Positions 30,705 through 39,974 of a stretch of 64,000 bases of DNA are shown here, in pieces. The notes below the pieces were generated by a model, which saw only the letters and a program-made list of their open reading frames with translations, was not told where the DNA came from and did not search any database. The translations under genes were made by a program, and so were the position numbers. The DNA comes from Aerococcaceae bacterium DSM 111021. GTDB taxonomy: Bacteria > Bacillota > Bacilli > Lactobacillales > Aerococcaceae. The stretch spans positions 655,791 to 719,790 of the forward strand of contig JACCEK010000002.1 in the NCBI GenBank assembly GCA_020112395.1, given 5' to 3'. Positions within the stretch are counted from its first letter, which is position 1. Each line of letters opens with the position of its first letter.

Positions 30705-32183
30705 ATGAGTTCTAAAATTCGTGTAAGATATGCACCAAGCCCTACAGGGGAATTACATATTGGGAATGCGCGTACTGCGTTATTCAATTATTTATTTGCT
30801 CGCCACAATGGGGGAGAGTTTATAATTAGAACGGAAGATACGGATACTCGCCGTAACTTAGAATATGGAGAAGCTAGCCAATTAGATAACTTAAGTTGGT
30901 TAGGTATTGATTGGGATGAGTCACCGATGAATCCTGGAGAATATGGACCGTACCGTCAGTCTGAACGACTAGATATTTACCAACCACTCATTGACCAATT
31001 ACTTGAAGAAGACAAAGCCTATAAATGCTATATGTCAGAAGAAGAATTGGAAGTTGAACGTGAAGCACAACGAGCACGAGGAGAGATGCCACATTATGGT
31101 GGACAACATGCTCACTTAACTCAAGAAGAACGCGAAGCGTTTGAAGCAGAAGGACGCGTTCCAGCAATACGCTTCCGTGTCCCAGCAAATCAAGTCTATG
31201 AATTTGAAGATATGGTTAAAGGGAAAGTAAGCTTTGAGTCGAAGAACATCTCAGGTGACTGGGTTATTCAAAAGAAAGATGGTATGCCAACGTATAACTT
31301 TGCTGTAGCCGTCGATGATCATTTTATGGAAATTTCACACGTTTTACGTGGAGATGATCATATTGCTAATACACCAAAACAAATGATGATTTATGATGCA
31401 TTTGGTTGGAACTACCCAGAGTTTGGTCACATGACTTTAATTGTTAATAGTGAAACAAACAAAAAATTAAGTAAACGTGACGGTGGAATCTTACAATTCA
31501 TCGAACAATATCGTCGTTTAGGTTACTTACCAGAAGCAATGTTTAACTTTATTACATTGTTAGGTTGGTCACCAAAAGGCGAAGATGAAATCTTCTCTAA
31601 AGAAGAATTTATTAATATTTTTGATGTTGATCGTTTATCAACGTCACCTGCTGCTTTTGATGCTAAGAAATTAGAGTGGATCAACAACACATATGTTAAA
31701 GCTGCAAGCTTAGACGAAATTGTTGATTTATCATTACCTCACTTGCAAGAAGCAGGATTAATTGATGGTGAGCCTGACAAGAAAGAAATTGAATGGGCTC
31801 GTAAATTAGTAAGCCTATACCACGATGAAATGTCATATGGAGCACAAATCGTTGACTTATCTAACTTATTCTTCAATGAAGACTTACATATTGATGATGC
31901 GTCTAAAGAAGAGTTAAGCCAAGATACAGCGACTGTTGTGATTGATGCGATGGCTGAGAAATTAGAAGGTTTATCAGACACTGAGTTTGTGTCAGAAAAC
32001 ATTAAACCATTAACGAAAGAAATTCAAAAAGAAACGGGTATTAAAGGCCGTAAATTATTTATGCCTATCCGTATTGCGGTAAGTGGACAAATGCATGGAC
32101 CAGATTTACCAAGTGTTATTGAAGTTTTAGGTAAAGAAAAAGCATTAAACCATATCAAACAAGTTAAAGCTCAAATGAATTAA
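30705..32183 (+). CDS. gltX: Glutamyl-tRNA synthetase
   Basis: Class I synthetase charging tRNA-Glu (and probably tRNA-Gln in organisms that use the transamidation route). 492 residues. HIGH-type motif is [16 protein letters not shown], and the KMSKS-type motif reads KKLSKRDGG. The C-terminal anticodon-binding half ends in [30 protein letters not shown] precedes the ATG. A terminator follows. Confidence 0.97.
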   Translation: MSSKIRVRYAPSPTGELHIGNARTALFNYLFARHNGGEFIIRTEDTDTRRNLEYGEASQLDNLSWLGIDWDESPMNPGEYGPYRQSERLDIYQPLIDQLLEEDKAYKCYMSEEELEVEREAQRARGEMPHYGGQHAHLTQEEREAFEAEGRVPAIRFRVPANQVYEFEDMVKGKVSFESKNISGDWVIQKKDGMPTYNFAVAVDDHFMEISHVLRGDDHIANTPKQMMIYDAFGWNYPEFGHMTLIVNSETNKKLSKRDGGILQFIEQYRRLGYLPEAMFNFITLLGWSPKGEDEIFSKEEFINIFDVDRLSTSPAAFDAKKLEWINNTYVKAASLDEIVDLSLPHLQEAGLIDGEPDKKEIEWARKLVSLYHDEMSYGAQIVDLSNLFFNEDLHIDDASKEELSQDTATVVIDAMAEKLEGLSDTEFVSENIKPLTKEIQKETGIKGRKLFMPIRIAVSGQMHGPDLPSVIEVLGKEKALNHIKQVKAQMN

Positions 32184-32200
32184 TAAGATTTTTAAATGGG

Positions 32201-32226
32201 AGGCCCGATTTTTCGGGTCTTTTTTA
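32201..32226 (+). terminator. gltX terminator
   Basis: Stem AGGCCCGA/TCGGGTCT (32201-32208 with 32213-32220, one G-U) and a T run. Confidence 0.85.
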
Positions 32227-32500
32227 ATATAGAAATTTTGAATAATGAAAGTAGTTTATCTGCTTATTCCGTACGTCACTATTCGCTTCTAAGGTGATTT
32301 CATGTGCCATTAAGAAGGACGATTTACCGCATTAGAATTTGCACAAGCGGTAGCGAGTTACAGATTCAATATGTAATCTCCCTTACATAAATGCAGTATT
32401 ATTTTTATAAGTAGCTGAAGGTGTTCCAGTGACAACAATAAATTTACTGCCGTCACGGAAATATTAAGAACACTCTTTCTAACGCAATTATGAGATAATA
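32227..32500. other. Non-coding stretch with a decayed repeat
   Basis: No open gene. The segment at about 32293-32330 (GTGATTTCATGTGCCATT then AAGGACGATTTACCGCA) closely resembles 54839-54877 downstream of the rsmC-like gene. In one frame it reads DFMCH-stop-EGRFTAL, against EFMFREKGRTTAM at the other site, so both may be relics of the same small coding unit. Confidence 0.35.
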
Positions 32501-32512
32501 AAAAGAATTAAC

Positions 32513-32541
32513 TTGACACATTCTTATTTAAGGTGTAAATT
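32513..32541 (+). promoter_or_regulatory. T-box operon promoter
   Basis: -35 TTGACA at 32513-32518 and -10 TAAATT at 32536-32541, 17-base spacer. Confidence 0.6.
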
Positions 32542-32577
32542 ATAATCAAATATTAATCAAGACATCACGAATTAAAC

Positions 32578-32848
32578 ACAATGAAGAGAAGAGTACTTGT
32601 TAATGACTAGTAAAGAGAGCCCGGTAGGTGAGAAAGGGTCTAGTTAAAGATAAAGAAGATGAGCTCTAAGTGGTTAGATGGTTAACGCTATCTAGACGGG
32701 TGCAACCGTTATATTGCCGAATCTCAGATTCTAAATCAGAATCTGGCATTGTTGAGGCAATTGTTGTAAAGCAATTGTGAATTAGGGTGGTAACACGGAT
32801 AATCCGTCCCTTTGCTTTTAAAAGCAGAGGGGCGGATTTTTTTTGTTA
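32578..32848 (+). promoter_or_regulatory. T-box leader, probably methionine-specific
   Basis: The T-box sequence AGGGTGGTAACACGG is at 32784-32798. It is followed by a GC-rich terminator (32802-32819 with 32821-32837) and eight T, with a competing antiterminator that uses AATCCGTCCC. Stem I starts near 32585. The specifier position, GAAG-ATG-AGCTCT at 32655-32667, offers ATG, a Met codon. That suits the methionine-synthase-like gene downstream. Uncharged initiator or elongator tRNA-Met would permit transcription. Confidence 0.9.
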
Positions 32849-32895
32849 CCCTAAGTTCTTTGATTAAATACTTTAAAATACTAGGAGGAATTAAC

Positions 32896-34056
32896 ATGAC
32901 AACATTAACAAAACGCACACGTTCACCATTTCGCTATGATGTGGTAGGAAGTTACTTGAGACCAGCAGAACTAAAGGATGCAAGAGCACAGTTTTCAGAT
33001 GGAGAAATTACGAAAGAAGATTTAAAGGCAGTTGAGGATAAAGTAATTTTAGAACTGATTCAAAAACAAGAAGCAGTCGGACTTAAAGCCGTTACAGATG
33101 GGGAGTTTCGTCGCAGTTGGTGGCATCTAGATTTCTTTTGGGGATTAAATGGTGTTGAGAAAGTTGAAGATGGTGGTTACCAATTCCATGGAGAGTATAC
33201 TCGAGCAGAGACAGCACGTTTATCGGGGCCTATCTCAGGAGAGAATCATCCCTTTGTTGAAGAATTTAAGTTTGTTCGTGATCATGTATCTGAAGGAATT
33301 GAAGTTAAACAAACATTCCCAGCACCCGCACAATTTATTGCAGAATTGCACCGACCAGAAAACTTAGCTTCAACCCGTGAATTTTACCCAACGAATGATG
33401 CTTTAGTTGAGGCTATTGCTAAAGCATACCAACAAGTAATCCAAGAATTATATGAAGCGGGAGCTCGGACAATTCAATTAGATGATTGTACTTGGGGAAC
33501 GATAGTGTCAGAGAATCCTGAAGGAATCGCAACAAAAGATCAGTTAAACAGTGAAAATAAAGAAGAAGCTGAAAAAGCTCAAACACGTGAAAAATTAAAA
33601 GAATTATATATTACAGTAAACAATTTGGCTCTCGAGGGAGCACCCGAAGACTTAGTTATTAATACTCATGTATGTAGAGGAAACTATCATTCAGATTGGG
33701 CAACTGAAGGAGCATATAATGAAGTAGCAACTCCTTTATTCGATCGAGGGAACTATCAAGCTTATTTCTTAGAGTATGATACAGATCGTGCTGGAGGGTT
33801 TGAACCATTAGCGCATATCTCAGACGATAAAGTGGTAGTTTTAGGATTAGTTACATCAAAAGACGGGGTGTTAGAAGACCGTCAGACACTAATTGATCGT
33901 ATTCATGAAGCAGCAGAATATGTTCCGTTAGATCGACTATGTCTAAGTCCACAGTGTGGTTTTGCTTCAACTGAAGAAGGGAATATCTTAACAGAAGAAG
34001 AGCAATGGGAGAAGATTAAGTTAGTCCAATCTGTTGCAGAGGAAGTATGGGGGTAA
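32896..34056 (+). CDS. Cobalamin-independent methionine synthase-like protein (YxjG/YxjH type)
   Basis: 386 residues, corresponding to the C-terminal catalytic half of MetE. Seen: PFRYDVVGSYLRP at the N-terminus, the strand with QLDDCTWG, and zinc-ligand candidates in HVCRGNYHS (His, Cys) and LSPQCGF (Cys). Relatives transfer methyl groups to homocysteine from a donor other than the triglutamyl folate of full MetE; the donor is unknown here. The ATG at 32896 has AGGAGG upstream; a longer frame begins inside the T-box terminator and is rejected. Control by a Met T-box supports a role in methionine supply. Confidence 0.85.
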   Translation: MTTLTKRTRSPFRYDVVGSYLRPAELKDARAQFSDGEITKEDLKAVEDKVILELIQKQEAVGLKAVTDGEFRRSWWHLDFFWGLNGVEKVEDGGYQFHGEYTRAETARLSGPISGENHPFVEEFKFVRDHVSEGIEVKQTFPAPAQFIAELHRPENLASTREFYPTNDALVEAIAKAYQQVIQELYEAGARTIQLDDCTWGTIVSENPEGIATKDQLNSENKEEAEKAQTREKLKELYITVNNLALEGAPEDLVINTHVCRGNYHSDWATEGAYNEVATPLFDRGNYQAYFLEYDTDRAGGFEPLAHISDDKVVVLGLVTSKDGVLEDRQTLIDRIHEAAEYVPLDRLCLSPQCGFASTEEGNILTEEEQWEKIKLVQSVAEEVWG

Positions 34057-34060
34057 GTAT

Positions 34061-34801
34061 ATGACTCAAAATGATTTAGCTCATTTGTTATTGAACGCAA
34101 CACGTGTTGATTTAAGCCATCAAGTGACGAATCTGATTCCAAGATTCTCATCATTTGAGATATTAAGTGAGAATATCTTATTTAATATTGACCCTGATGG
34201 ATTTTATGCAAAAGAATATACGATCCCCACTCAATATGGCACACATATCGATGCGCCCATTCACTTTGCTACTGGTAAGAGAACGTTAGATGAATTAACG
34301 ATGGATGAACTAATTCTACCTTTGTATGTCTTACACTTTGAAGATAAAGTAGAAAAGAATCATGATTTTACAGTGAGTACGTCGGATATTAAAGAGTATG
34401 AACGTGTTCATGGATCAATTCCAGAAGGAAGCTTCGTAGCCTTTTCTAGTGGATGGTCAAAACGTTGGGATGACCATGATGCATTCTATAATAAGGACGA
34501 TGCAGGGGTAAGTCATACACCGGGTTGGTCGGTTGAAGCTTTGGAGTATCTACATAAAGAATGTAAAGTGACAGCGGTTGGTCATGAAACCTTAGATACA
34601 GATAGTGGCGTTGATTATGCTCGAACGAATGCACTTGCTGCTGAATACTATTGGCTAGCCCAAGATAAGTATCAAGTTGAAGTGATGAATAATTTACATG
34701 CATTACCTACACAAGGTGGAGTGATTATTGTTGCGCCCGTTAATGTGGTCGATTCACCCGGTTTTAGTGTTCGTGTATTTGCTTTAATACCTAATAAATA
34801 A
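34061..34801 (+). CDS. Cyclase-family (kynurenine formamidase-like) metal hydrolase
   Basis: 246 residues with the cyclase fold: the metal-binding QYGTHIDAPIHFATG (HxxxDxxxH pattern) and AVGHETLDTDSGVDY. Relatives hydrolyse amides such as N-formylkynurenine or act on isatin-type rings. Here it lies four bases after the MetE-like gene under the same Met T-box. Its real substrate may therefore be tied to methionine or sulfur metabolism; that link is inference. The ATG at 34061 has GGGGG upstream. A terminator follows. Confidence 0.8.
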   Translation: MTQNDLAHLLLNATRVDLSHQVTNLIPRFSSFEILSENILFNIDPDGFYAKEYTIPTQYGTHIDAPIHFATGKRTLDELTMDELILPLYVLHFEDKVEKNHDFTVSTSDIKEYERVHGSIPEGSFVAFSSGWSKRWDDHDAFYNKDDAGVSHTPGWSVEALEYLHKECKVTAVGHETLDTDSGVDYARTNALAAEYYWLAQDKYQVEVMNNLHALPTQGGVIIVAPVNVVDSPGFSVRVFALIPNK

Positions 34802-34820
34802 GATAGAAATATGATTGCTT

Positions 34821-34858
34821 AACCACCACTAAACGAACCTGTTTATGTGGTGGTTTTT
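34821..34858 (+). terminator. Terminator of the T-box operon
   Basis: Stem AACCACCAC/GTGGTGGTT (34821-34829 with 34847-34855), extended by TAAAC/GTTTA, then T. Confidence 0.88.
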
Positions 34859-34965
34859 GCATAAGTAAAATGTTTAAACATCAAGAAACTTCATTATACT
34901 CTCCATAGGTAAACGTCGGCAATTATGATAAGATATGAATACATTAAATAAAGGAGTCAATAACA

Positions 34966-36387
34966 ATGAGTATCCAATTATATAATACATTAACTAGACA
35001 GAAAGAAATATTTACACCACAACAAGAGAATGAAGTGACTTTTTATGTTTGTGGACCTACTGTATATAATTATATTCATATTGGGAATGCACGAAGTAGT
35101 GTTGCATTCGATACCATTCGTCGTTATCTTGAGTACCGTGGATATACGGTCAACTATGTATCAAACTTTACCGACGTCGATGATAAAATTATTAAAGCAG
35201 CAAAAGAAGAAGGCATGACACCTAAAGAGGTGGCAGACAAATATATTGAAGCATTTATGGAAGATACAGGCGCAATTAATATTAAACCTGCCAATAAATA
35301 TCCCCGTGTAATGGACCATATTCAAGAGATAGTTGATTTCAACAAGCGTTTAATTGAAAAAGGGCATGCTTATGAAGCGGACGGAGACGTATATTTCCGT
35401 ACTGATTCTTTTGAAAAATACGGAGAGCTTTCGCACATGTCTTTAGATGAATTGCGTGTTGGTGCAAGTGACCGTACGAATCAAGAAGAGCTAGATCGTA
35501 AAGAGAACCCAATCGACTTTGCTCTATGGAAGAAAGCGAAAGATGGCGAAATTAGCTGGTCATCTCCATGGGGAGAAGGACGTCCGGGTTGGCATATTGA
35601 ATGTTCAGTTATGGCAACAAAGCACTTAGGTGAGACATTGGATATTCATGCAGGGGGGCAAGACTTAGAATTCCCTCATCACGAGAATGAGATAGCTCAA
35701 TCAGAAAGTCATTATGATCAGAAATTTGCGAATTATTGGTTACATAATGGATTTGTAACTTTTGGTCAAGATGAAGAGAAGATGAGTAAATCCTTAGGTA
35801 ACTTCGTATTACTTAGAGATTTAATCAATGCGGTTGATCCAATGGTAGTGCGTTACCTATTAGGTACGGTCCACTACCGTAGACCTTTAAAGTATGATGA
35901 TGCGGCATTAGAAGATGCGAAGAACAACATTGCTCGTTTGCGCGAAGTACTACGACGTACAAGCTACCGTATTAATCAATTGGAAGAAACAGTGGATAGT
36001 ATAGACACTAGCTGGATAGAGCGTGTAAACAAGATTGAAGAAGCATTTAAAGTAGCAATGGATGATGATTTCAACGCTGCTAATGGTATGACCGCTGTGT
36101 TTGAACTGGTTAAAGTGATAAATCACTATCTTGAAGAAGAAACCGTTGAAAAAGCAGTTCTAATTGAGATGAAAGATAAATTAAATGGATTATTAAGTAT
36201 TTTTGGTTTAGTTCTTGAAAAAGATGAATTAGTTGACCAAACAATTCAAGCTTTAATCGATGAACGTAACCAAGCCCGAGTAGATCGTAATTTCCAACGT
36301 GCAGATGAAATTCGTGATGAATTGAAAGCACAAGGAATACTACTAGATGATACGCCGCATGGTACACAATGGAAACGAGAGAATTAA
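34966..36387 (+). CDS. cysS: Cysteinyl-tRNA synthetase
   Basis: Charges tRNA-Cys; 473 residues. Seen: CGPTVYNYIHIGNARSSVAFD (HIGH-type site with the first zinc cysteine), the zinc-site GWHIECSVMA and HHENEIAQSE, and the KMSKSLGNF loop. The C-terminal helical domain ends RADEIRDELKAQGILLDDTPHGTQW. AAAGGAG precedes the ATG. It starts a compact block cysS-mrnC-rlmB-yacP. Confidence 0.97.
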   Translation: MSIQLYNTLTRQKEIFTPQQENEVTFYVCGPTVYNYIHIGNARSSVAFDTIRRYLEYRGYTVNYVSNFTDVDDKIIKAAKEEGMTPKEVADKYIEAFMEDTGAINIKPANKYPRVMDHIQEIVDFNKRLIEKGHAYEADGDVYFRTDSFEKYGELSHMSLDELRVGASDRTNQEELDRKENPIDFALWKKAKDGEISWSSPWGEGRPGWHIECSVMATKHLGETLDIHAGGQDLEFPHHENEIAQSESHYDQKFANYWLHNGFVTFGQDEEKMSKSLGNFVLLRDLINAVDPMVVRYLLGTVHYRRPLKYDDAALEDAKNNIARLREVLRRTSYRINQLEETVDSIDTSWIERVNKIEEAFKVAMDDDFNAANGMTAVFELVKVINHYLEEETVEKAVLIEMKDKLNGLLSIFGLVLEKDELVDQTIQALIDERNQARVDRNFQRADEIRDELKAQGILLDDTPHGTQWKREN

Positions 36388-36388
36388 T

Positions 36389-36793
36389 ATGAATGAAAAA
36401 GCAAACTTATTAAATGGGGCAGCTTTAGCTTATATCGGAGATGCAGTTTACGAAGTATTTGTCCGTGACTATGTCTTGAGTAAAGGTGAGACAAGTCCTA
36501 ATAAATTACATAAAGCGGCGGTAAAATTCGTTGAAGCGCGTGGCCAAGCAAGGGTTATGCAACATTGGTTATCTTTTGATGATTTTTTAACTCAAGAAGA
36601 GATAACAATGTACAAACGCGGTCGTAACAATAAGGCTAATACAAAAGCTAAAAGTGCATCAATAGGCGACTACCGTCAAGCAACCGGCTTTGAGTCATTA
36701 GTTGGATGGCTACACATGAGTCGTAAACAAGAACGACTTCAAGAGTTATTACAGGCAGCTGTAGAATATATCGAGGAGAACCAGGAGGGATAA
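36389..36793 (+). CDS. mrnC: Mini-ribonuclease III
   Basis: Matures 23S rRNA ends; 134 residues forming one RNase III catalytic domain without the dsRNA-binding domain. Motifs: NGAALAYIGDAVYEVFVRDYV (catalytic Asp), LHKAAVKFVEARGQA and the second acidic site in TGFESLVGWLH. The chosen ATG at 36389 lies one base after the cysS stop, with GAGAG upstream. Order cysS-mrnC-rlmB is standard in Firmicutes. Confidence 0.92.
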   Translation: MNEKANLLNGAALAYIGDAVYEVFVRDYVLSKGETSPNKLHKAAVKFVEARGQARVMQHWLSFDDFLTQEEITMYKRGRNNKANTKAKSASIGDYRQATGFESLVGWLHMSRKQERLQELLQAAVEYIEENQEG

Positions 36794-36794
36794 T

Positions 36795-37601
36795 ATGTCA
36801 GCGAAACCACATAGAAAAAATAAGGACCCCAAAAAAACGCGGAATAACGAAGAAATATCACAGGATTCCGAATTTCAGTATGGAAAACACGTTATAATCA
36901 ATTTATTAGAGTCAGAATCGCAAGTAAATAAAGTATTTCTGCAAAAGGGAATAGCTGGGCCTGCTATTACTGATATATTAAAACTAGTGAAACAACAAGG
37001 CATTGTATTCCAAGAAGTTCCAAAATCGAAATTAGATGATATGACAGATAATGCGAATCACCAAGGTGTTGTTGCCACTGTACCACCATTTGATTATTCA
37101 ACGATTAATGATGCGTTTCAATTAGCTGAGTCGCAAGGTGTAACACCCTTCTTCCTAATCTTAGATGGGATAGAAGATCCACATAACTTAGGTTCAATCA
37201 TTCGAACTGCCGATGCGGCAGGTGTTCATGGGATCATCATTCCAAAACGTCGTGCGGTTGGTATTACAGGTGTGGTAGCAAAAACATCGACAGGAGCTAT
37301 TGAACACGTCCCAGTTATTCGTGTAACCAACTTATCACAAGCCATTACTGAGTTAAAAGAACGCGGTGTTTGGATTTTCGCCACAGCAATGGAAGGTGAA
37401 GATATGCGAACGTGGAATAGTGAAGGAGCGATTGCTCTTGTAATTGGTAACGAAGGGCAAGGCGTATCACAAAACATTTTGAAAAATGCAGATGGTACAG
37501 TGACTATCCCAATGGTTGGACATGTGCAAAGCTTAAACGCCAGTGTAGCAACTGCTGTGCTCGTTTATGAAGTTGCCAGACATCGTATACCAAAGATGTA
37601 A
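36795..37601 (+). CDS. rlmB: 23S rRNA (guanosine-2'-O-)-methyltransferase RlmB
   Basis: SPOUT-class enzyme for G2251 of 23S rRNA; 268 residues with a basic tail at the N-terminus (KPHRKNKDPKKTRN). A SpoU_sub_bind domain (YGKHVIINLLES) precedes the knot, which shows LDGIEDPHNLGSIIRTADAAG, VIGNEGQGVS and IPMVGHVQSLNASVATAV. GGAGGG lies upstream, overlapping the mrnC end. Confidence 0.94.
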   Translation: MSAKPHRKNKDPKKTRNNEEISQDSEFQYGKHVIINLLESESQVNKVFLQKGIAGPAITDILKLVKQQGIVFQEVPKSKLDDMTDNANHQGVVATVPPFDYSTINDAFQLAESQGVTPFFLILDGIEDPHNLGSIIRTADAAGVHGIIIPKRRAVGITGVVAKTSTGAIEHVPVIRVTNLSQAITELKERGVWIFATAMEGEDMRTWNSEGAIALVIGNEGQGVSQNILKNADGTVTIPMVGHVQSLNASVATAVLVYEVARHRIPKM

Positions 37602-37612
37602 GGAGCGATAAT

Positions 37613-38146
37613 ATGCGCAGGAAAGAAGTCCTCTTTGTAGATGGATATAACATGATTGGTGCGTGGCCTGAATTAGATCAGTTGAAGAAACGTGATGAAA
37701 TTCAAGGTGCAAGAGATTTGTTATTATTTGAACTTTCGAATTATCGTAAGTACCGAGACATTGAAGTGATTGTTGTATTTGATGCACAATTTGTACCGGG
37801 ACTTACATCGACTTTTGAGGAATTTAATGTAACTGTTGTCTTCACGCAAGAAGGAGAAACAGCGGATAGTTACATTGAACGGACGGTAAAGGAACATATC
37901 AACGCATTAACGCGTGTCGTTGTCGCAACAAGCGATGCTGCTGAGCAGTGGATGGTCTTTCAACAAGGCGCGTTAAGACAATCAGCGAATGAGTTACTTT
38001 TGGAAGTGAATTATGCCAAGTCACAAATTCGAAGCGACGTCACCACTTTTTATGATTCACGCATTCGAAGACGAAGTCCTTGGGATGTGGATCATCTTGA
38101 GCAACTTGACCGATTGCGTGAACAAATAGAAGGCCAAAAGGACTAA
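37613..38146 (+). CDS. yacP: NYN-domain ribonuclease (YacP/Rae1)
   Basis: 177 residues with a PIN-like NYN domain: VDGYNMIGAWPEL, IVVFDAQFVPG and VVVATSDAAEQW carry the conserved acidic residues. The B. subtilis homologue Rae1 cleaves mRNA in the ribosomal A site. A basic C-terminal tail (FYDSRIRRRSPW). It follows rlmB by 11 bases. Confidence 0.9.
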   Translation: MRRKEVLFVDGYNMIGAWPELDQLKKRDEIQGARDLLLFELSNYRKYRDIEVIVVFDAQFVPGLTSTFEEFNVTVVFTQEGETADSYIERTVKEHINALTRVVVATSDAAEQWMVFQQGALRQSANELLLEVNYAKSQIRSDVTTFYDSRIRRRSPWDVDHLEQLDRLREQIEGQKD

Positions 38147-38205
38147 TTACCCCGATAATATAACTGCCACTGTGTCATCCTATTCTAAAAAGGGAAGGAT
38201 ACAGA

Positions 38206-38805
38206 GTGACTATGAAGACAATGACGATTGAGGATTTGGTTGTAGTATTAAAAAAAGGATTTAATACAGATATTTTTGTACATGTTGTAGATCGATATTT
38301 ACCCTTATATAAAAGTTGCTTTAATCAAATTAAAGTTCCAAATTATGATTTTGAAGATTATTATCAAGAAGGTCAGATTGTAATGCTAGAAGCGATTGAA
38401 ATGTTTGATACAACAAAACAAGAACGTTTTTCAGGCTTCTATAAATTATTATATAAGAACAGAATCATCAATCTCTGTCGCGCCGATCAAGCATACAAAC
38501 GTGGTGGAGGGATAAGAGAGCTGCCTCTCGAGTATTATAATAGTCGAAATCAAGATGAGTTTAGCATGCTTGATATGATTGAGAATCATTATCATATATC
38601 AGCTTCTGATTTACTTGATTTAAAAGAAGCACATGAAGTTTTTTTAAATTCATTGTCATCTTTAGAGCGCAGAGTATTCTTAAATTATTTAAAGGGAGCT
38701 AGCACTAAAGAGATAGCAAGGCAGTTAGATATTAGTGAAACACAAGTTCAAAGTGCGCATGATCGCTGTAAACGGAAGTTAAAATATACATATTCGATTG
38801 ATTAA
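38206..38805 (+). CDS. RNA polymerase sigma factor, SigH/ComX-like
   Basis: 199 residues. Sigma region 2 is visible as FEDYYQEGQIVMLEAIEMFD and FYKLLYKNRIINLCR, and region 4 helix-turn-helix as STKEIARQLDISETQVQSAHDRCKRKL. Its place between yacP and rpmG is that of B. subtilis sigH; in lactic-acid bacteria the same slot holds a competence-type sigma factor. What it switches on is not shown, though a prepilin peptidase gene lies in the same window. GTG start with GGAAGG upstream; an ATG at 38212 is possible. Confidence 0.85.
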   Translation: MTMKTMTIEDLVVVLKKGFNTDIFVHVVDRYLPLYKSCFNQIKVPNYDFEDYYQEGQIVMLEAIEMFDTTKQERFSGFYKLLYKNRIINLCRADQAYKRGGGIRELPLEYYNSRNQDEFSMLDMIENHYHISASDLLDLKEAHEVFLNSLSSLERRVFLNYLKGASTKEIARQLDISETQVQSAHDRCKRKLKYTYSID

Positions 38806-38848
38806 CTCATGAAAACAAGAATATTATTCTAACTTATGCAATCAGTAC

Positions 38849-38878
38849 TTGACAATGGTAGGTACTTTTCATTATGAT
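38849..38878 (+). promoter_or_regulatory. rpmG-secE promoter
   Basis: -35 TTGACA at 38849-38854 and -10 TATGAT at 38873-38878, 18-base spacer. Confidence 0.75.
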
Positions 38879-38921
38879 TTATTGTGATGTAAAGTCGAAA
38901 TTATAATAGGAGGGGTTGCAT

Positions 38922-39074
38922 ATGGCACAGAGAAATGCAGCTTTGGCATGTACAGAGTGTGGCCAACGCAATTACCAAATGACACCGACACAAACGGGTC
39001 AATCTGTTCGTCTAGAACTTAAAAAGTTCTGTCGATACTGTAACAAGCATACAATACATAAAGAAACTAAGTAG
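38922..39074 (+). CDS. rpmG: 50S ribosomal protein L33
   Basis: Fifty residues. The zinc-binding pairs CTEC and CRYC are intact, so this is the C+ (zinc) form. The end [10 protein letters not shown] is typical. AGGAGGGG precedes the ATG. It sits just upstream of secE as in other Firmicutes. Confidence 0.92.
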   Translation: MAQRNAALACTECGQRNYQMTPTQTGQSVRLELKKFCRYCNKHTIHKETK

Positions 39075-39088
39075 ATAGGTGGAATAGA

Positions 39089-39262
39089 ATGAACTACATT
39101 AAATCAGTCGGAAACGAAATGAAAAAAGTAAGTTGGCCATCAGTTAAAGAAGTCAATCGCTTTACTTGGATCGTTATTATCTTTGTCGTTATTTTTGCGT
39201 CATATTTTGCATTAACTGATGAAGTATTCTCATCAATGATGGATTGGTTATTTAGTATCTAA
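39089..39262 (+). CDS. secE: Preprotein translocase subunit SecE
   Basis: Short form of 57 residues with one transmembrane helix (about 27-44) preceded by the conserved amphipathic motif EMKKVSWPSVKEVNRFTW. It holds SecY in place in the translocon. The binding site is AGGTGG seven bases before the ATG. rpmG lies 14 bases upstream; nusG follows beyond a hairpin. Confidence 0.93.
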   Translation: MNYIKSVGNEMKKVSWPSVKEVNRFTWIVIIFVVIFASYFALTDEVFSSMMDWLFSI

Positions 39263-39336
39263 GTAAAAAGAGAGTGATTTCTAGTTTTTTTATAGTAATC
39301 CTTGAACTATTAATGGTATACTTGACACAAGGAACG

Positions 39337-39363
39337 AACCTACTGTTTTGTAGGTTTTTTATT
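39337..39363 (+). terminator. Hairpin with T run between secE and nusG
   Basis: AACCTAC/GTAGGTT stem (39337-39343 with 39350-39356) and a T run. It lies just before the nusG binding site, so it may end secE transcription or act as an attenuator for nusG. Confidence 0.75.
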
Positions 39364-39390
39364 TTGAGAATTTTTTGAAAGGAGTTCAAT

Positions 39391-39936
39391 ATGGAATCAA
39401 ATAAAGCATGGTATGTTCTACATACTTATTCAGGATATGAAAATAAAGTTAAAGAAAATATTGATTTACGTAAAGACAGTATGGCAATGGGGGAAAATAT
39501 CTTCCGTGTTGTTGTACCAGAGCAAGAAGTTACAGAGATGAAAGACGGCGAGCCAAAAACTAAAACACAAAAAACATTCCCAGGTTATGTGTTAGTAGAG
39601 ATGGTTATGTCGGATGACGCTTGGTTTATTGTACGTAATACCCCAGGAGTAACAGGATTTGTTGGCTCGCATGGTGCTGGTAGTAAGCCTGCTCCACTTT
39701 TAGAAGAAGAGATTGCTTATATTCTAGGTGACGGTGCACAACCTAAAGAACCTATCGACTTAAATGTTAAAGTTGGGGATCGTGTTGAGATTACAGATGG
39801 CGCGTTCTCAGGTCTTGCAGGGGTTGTTGAAGAAGTGAGTGCTGAGCATCAAAAAGTTAAAGTTCTTATTGAAATGTTCGGTCGTGAGACAGTAGCTGAA
39901 CTAGAATTCAACCAAATTAAAGAAGAACAACTATAA
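39391..39936 (+). CDS. nusG: Transcription termination/antitermination protein NusG
   Basis: Binds RNA polymerase and couples it to elongation control. 181 residues: NGN domain (WYVLHTYSGYENKVKENI, FPGYVLVEMVM, VRNTPGVTGFVG) and C-terminal KOW domain (VGDRVEITDGAFSGLAGVVEEV). AAAGGAG precedes the ATG. Position after secE and shortly before rplK is conserved, though here two accessory genes separate nusG from rplK. Confidence 0.97.
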   Translation: MESNKAWYVLHTYSGYENKVKENIDLRKDSMAMGENIFRVVVPEQEVTEMKDGEPKTKTQKTFPGYVLVEMVMSDDAWFIVRNTPGVTGFVGSHGAGSKPAPLLEEEIAYILGDGAQPKEPIDLNVKVGDRVEITDGAFSGLAGVVEEVSAEHQKVKVLIEMFGRETVAELEFNQIKEEQL

Positions 39937-39974
39937 CTAGCGACTAAATTACGATAGTTAGGAGTACGCATTAT

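Noticed and set aside
39316..39321. TATACT between secE and nusG as a nusG promoter
   Set aside because: No -35 at a proper distance was found, so it was not called.
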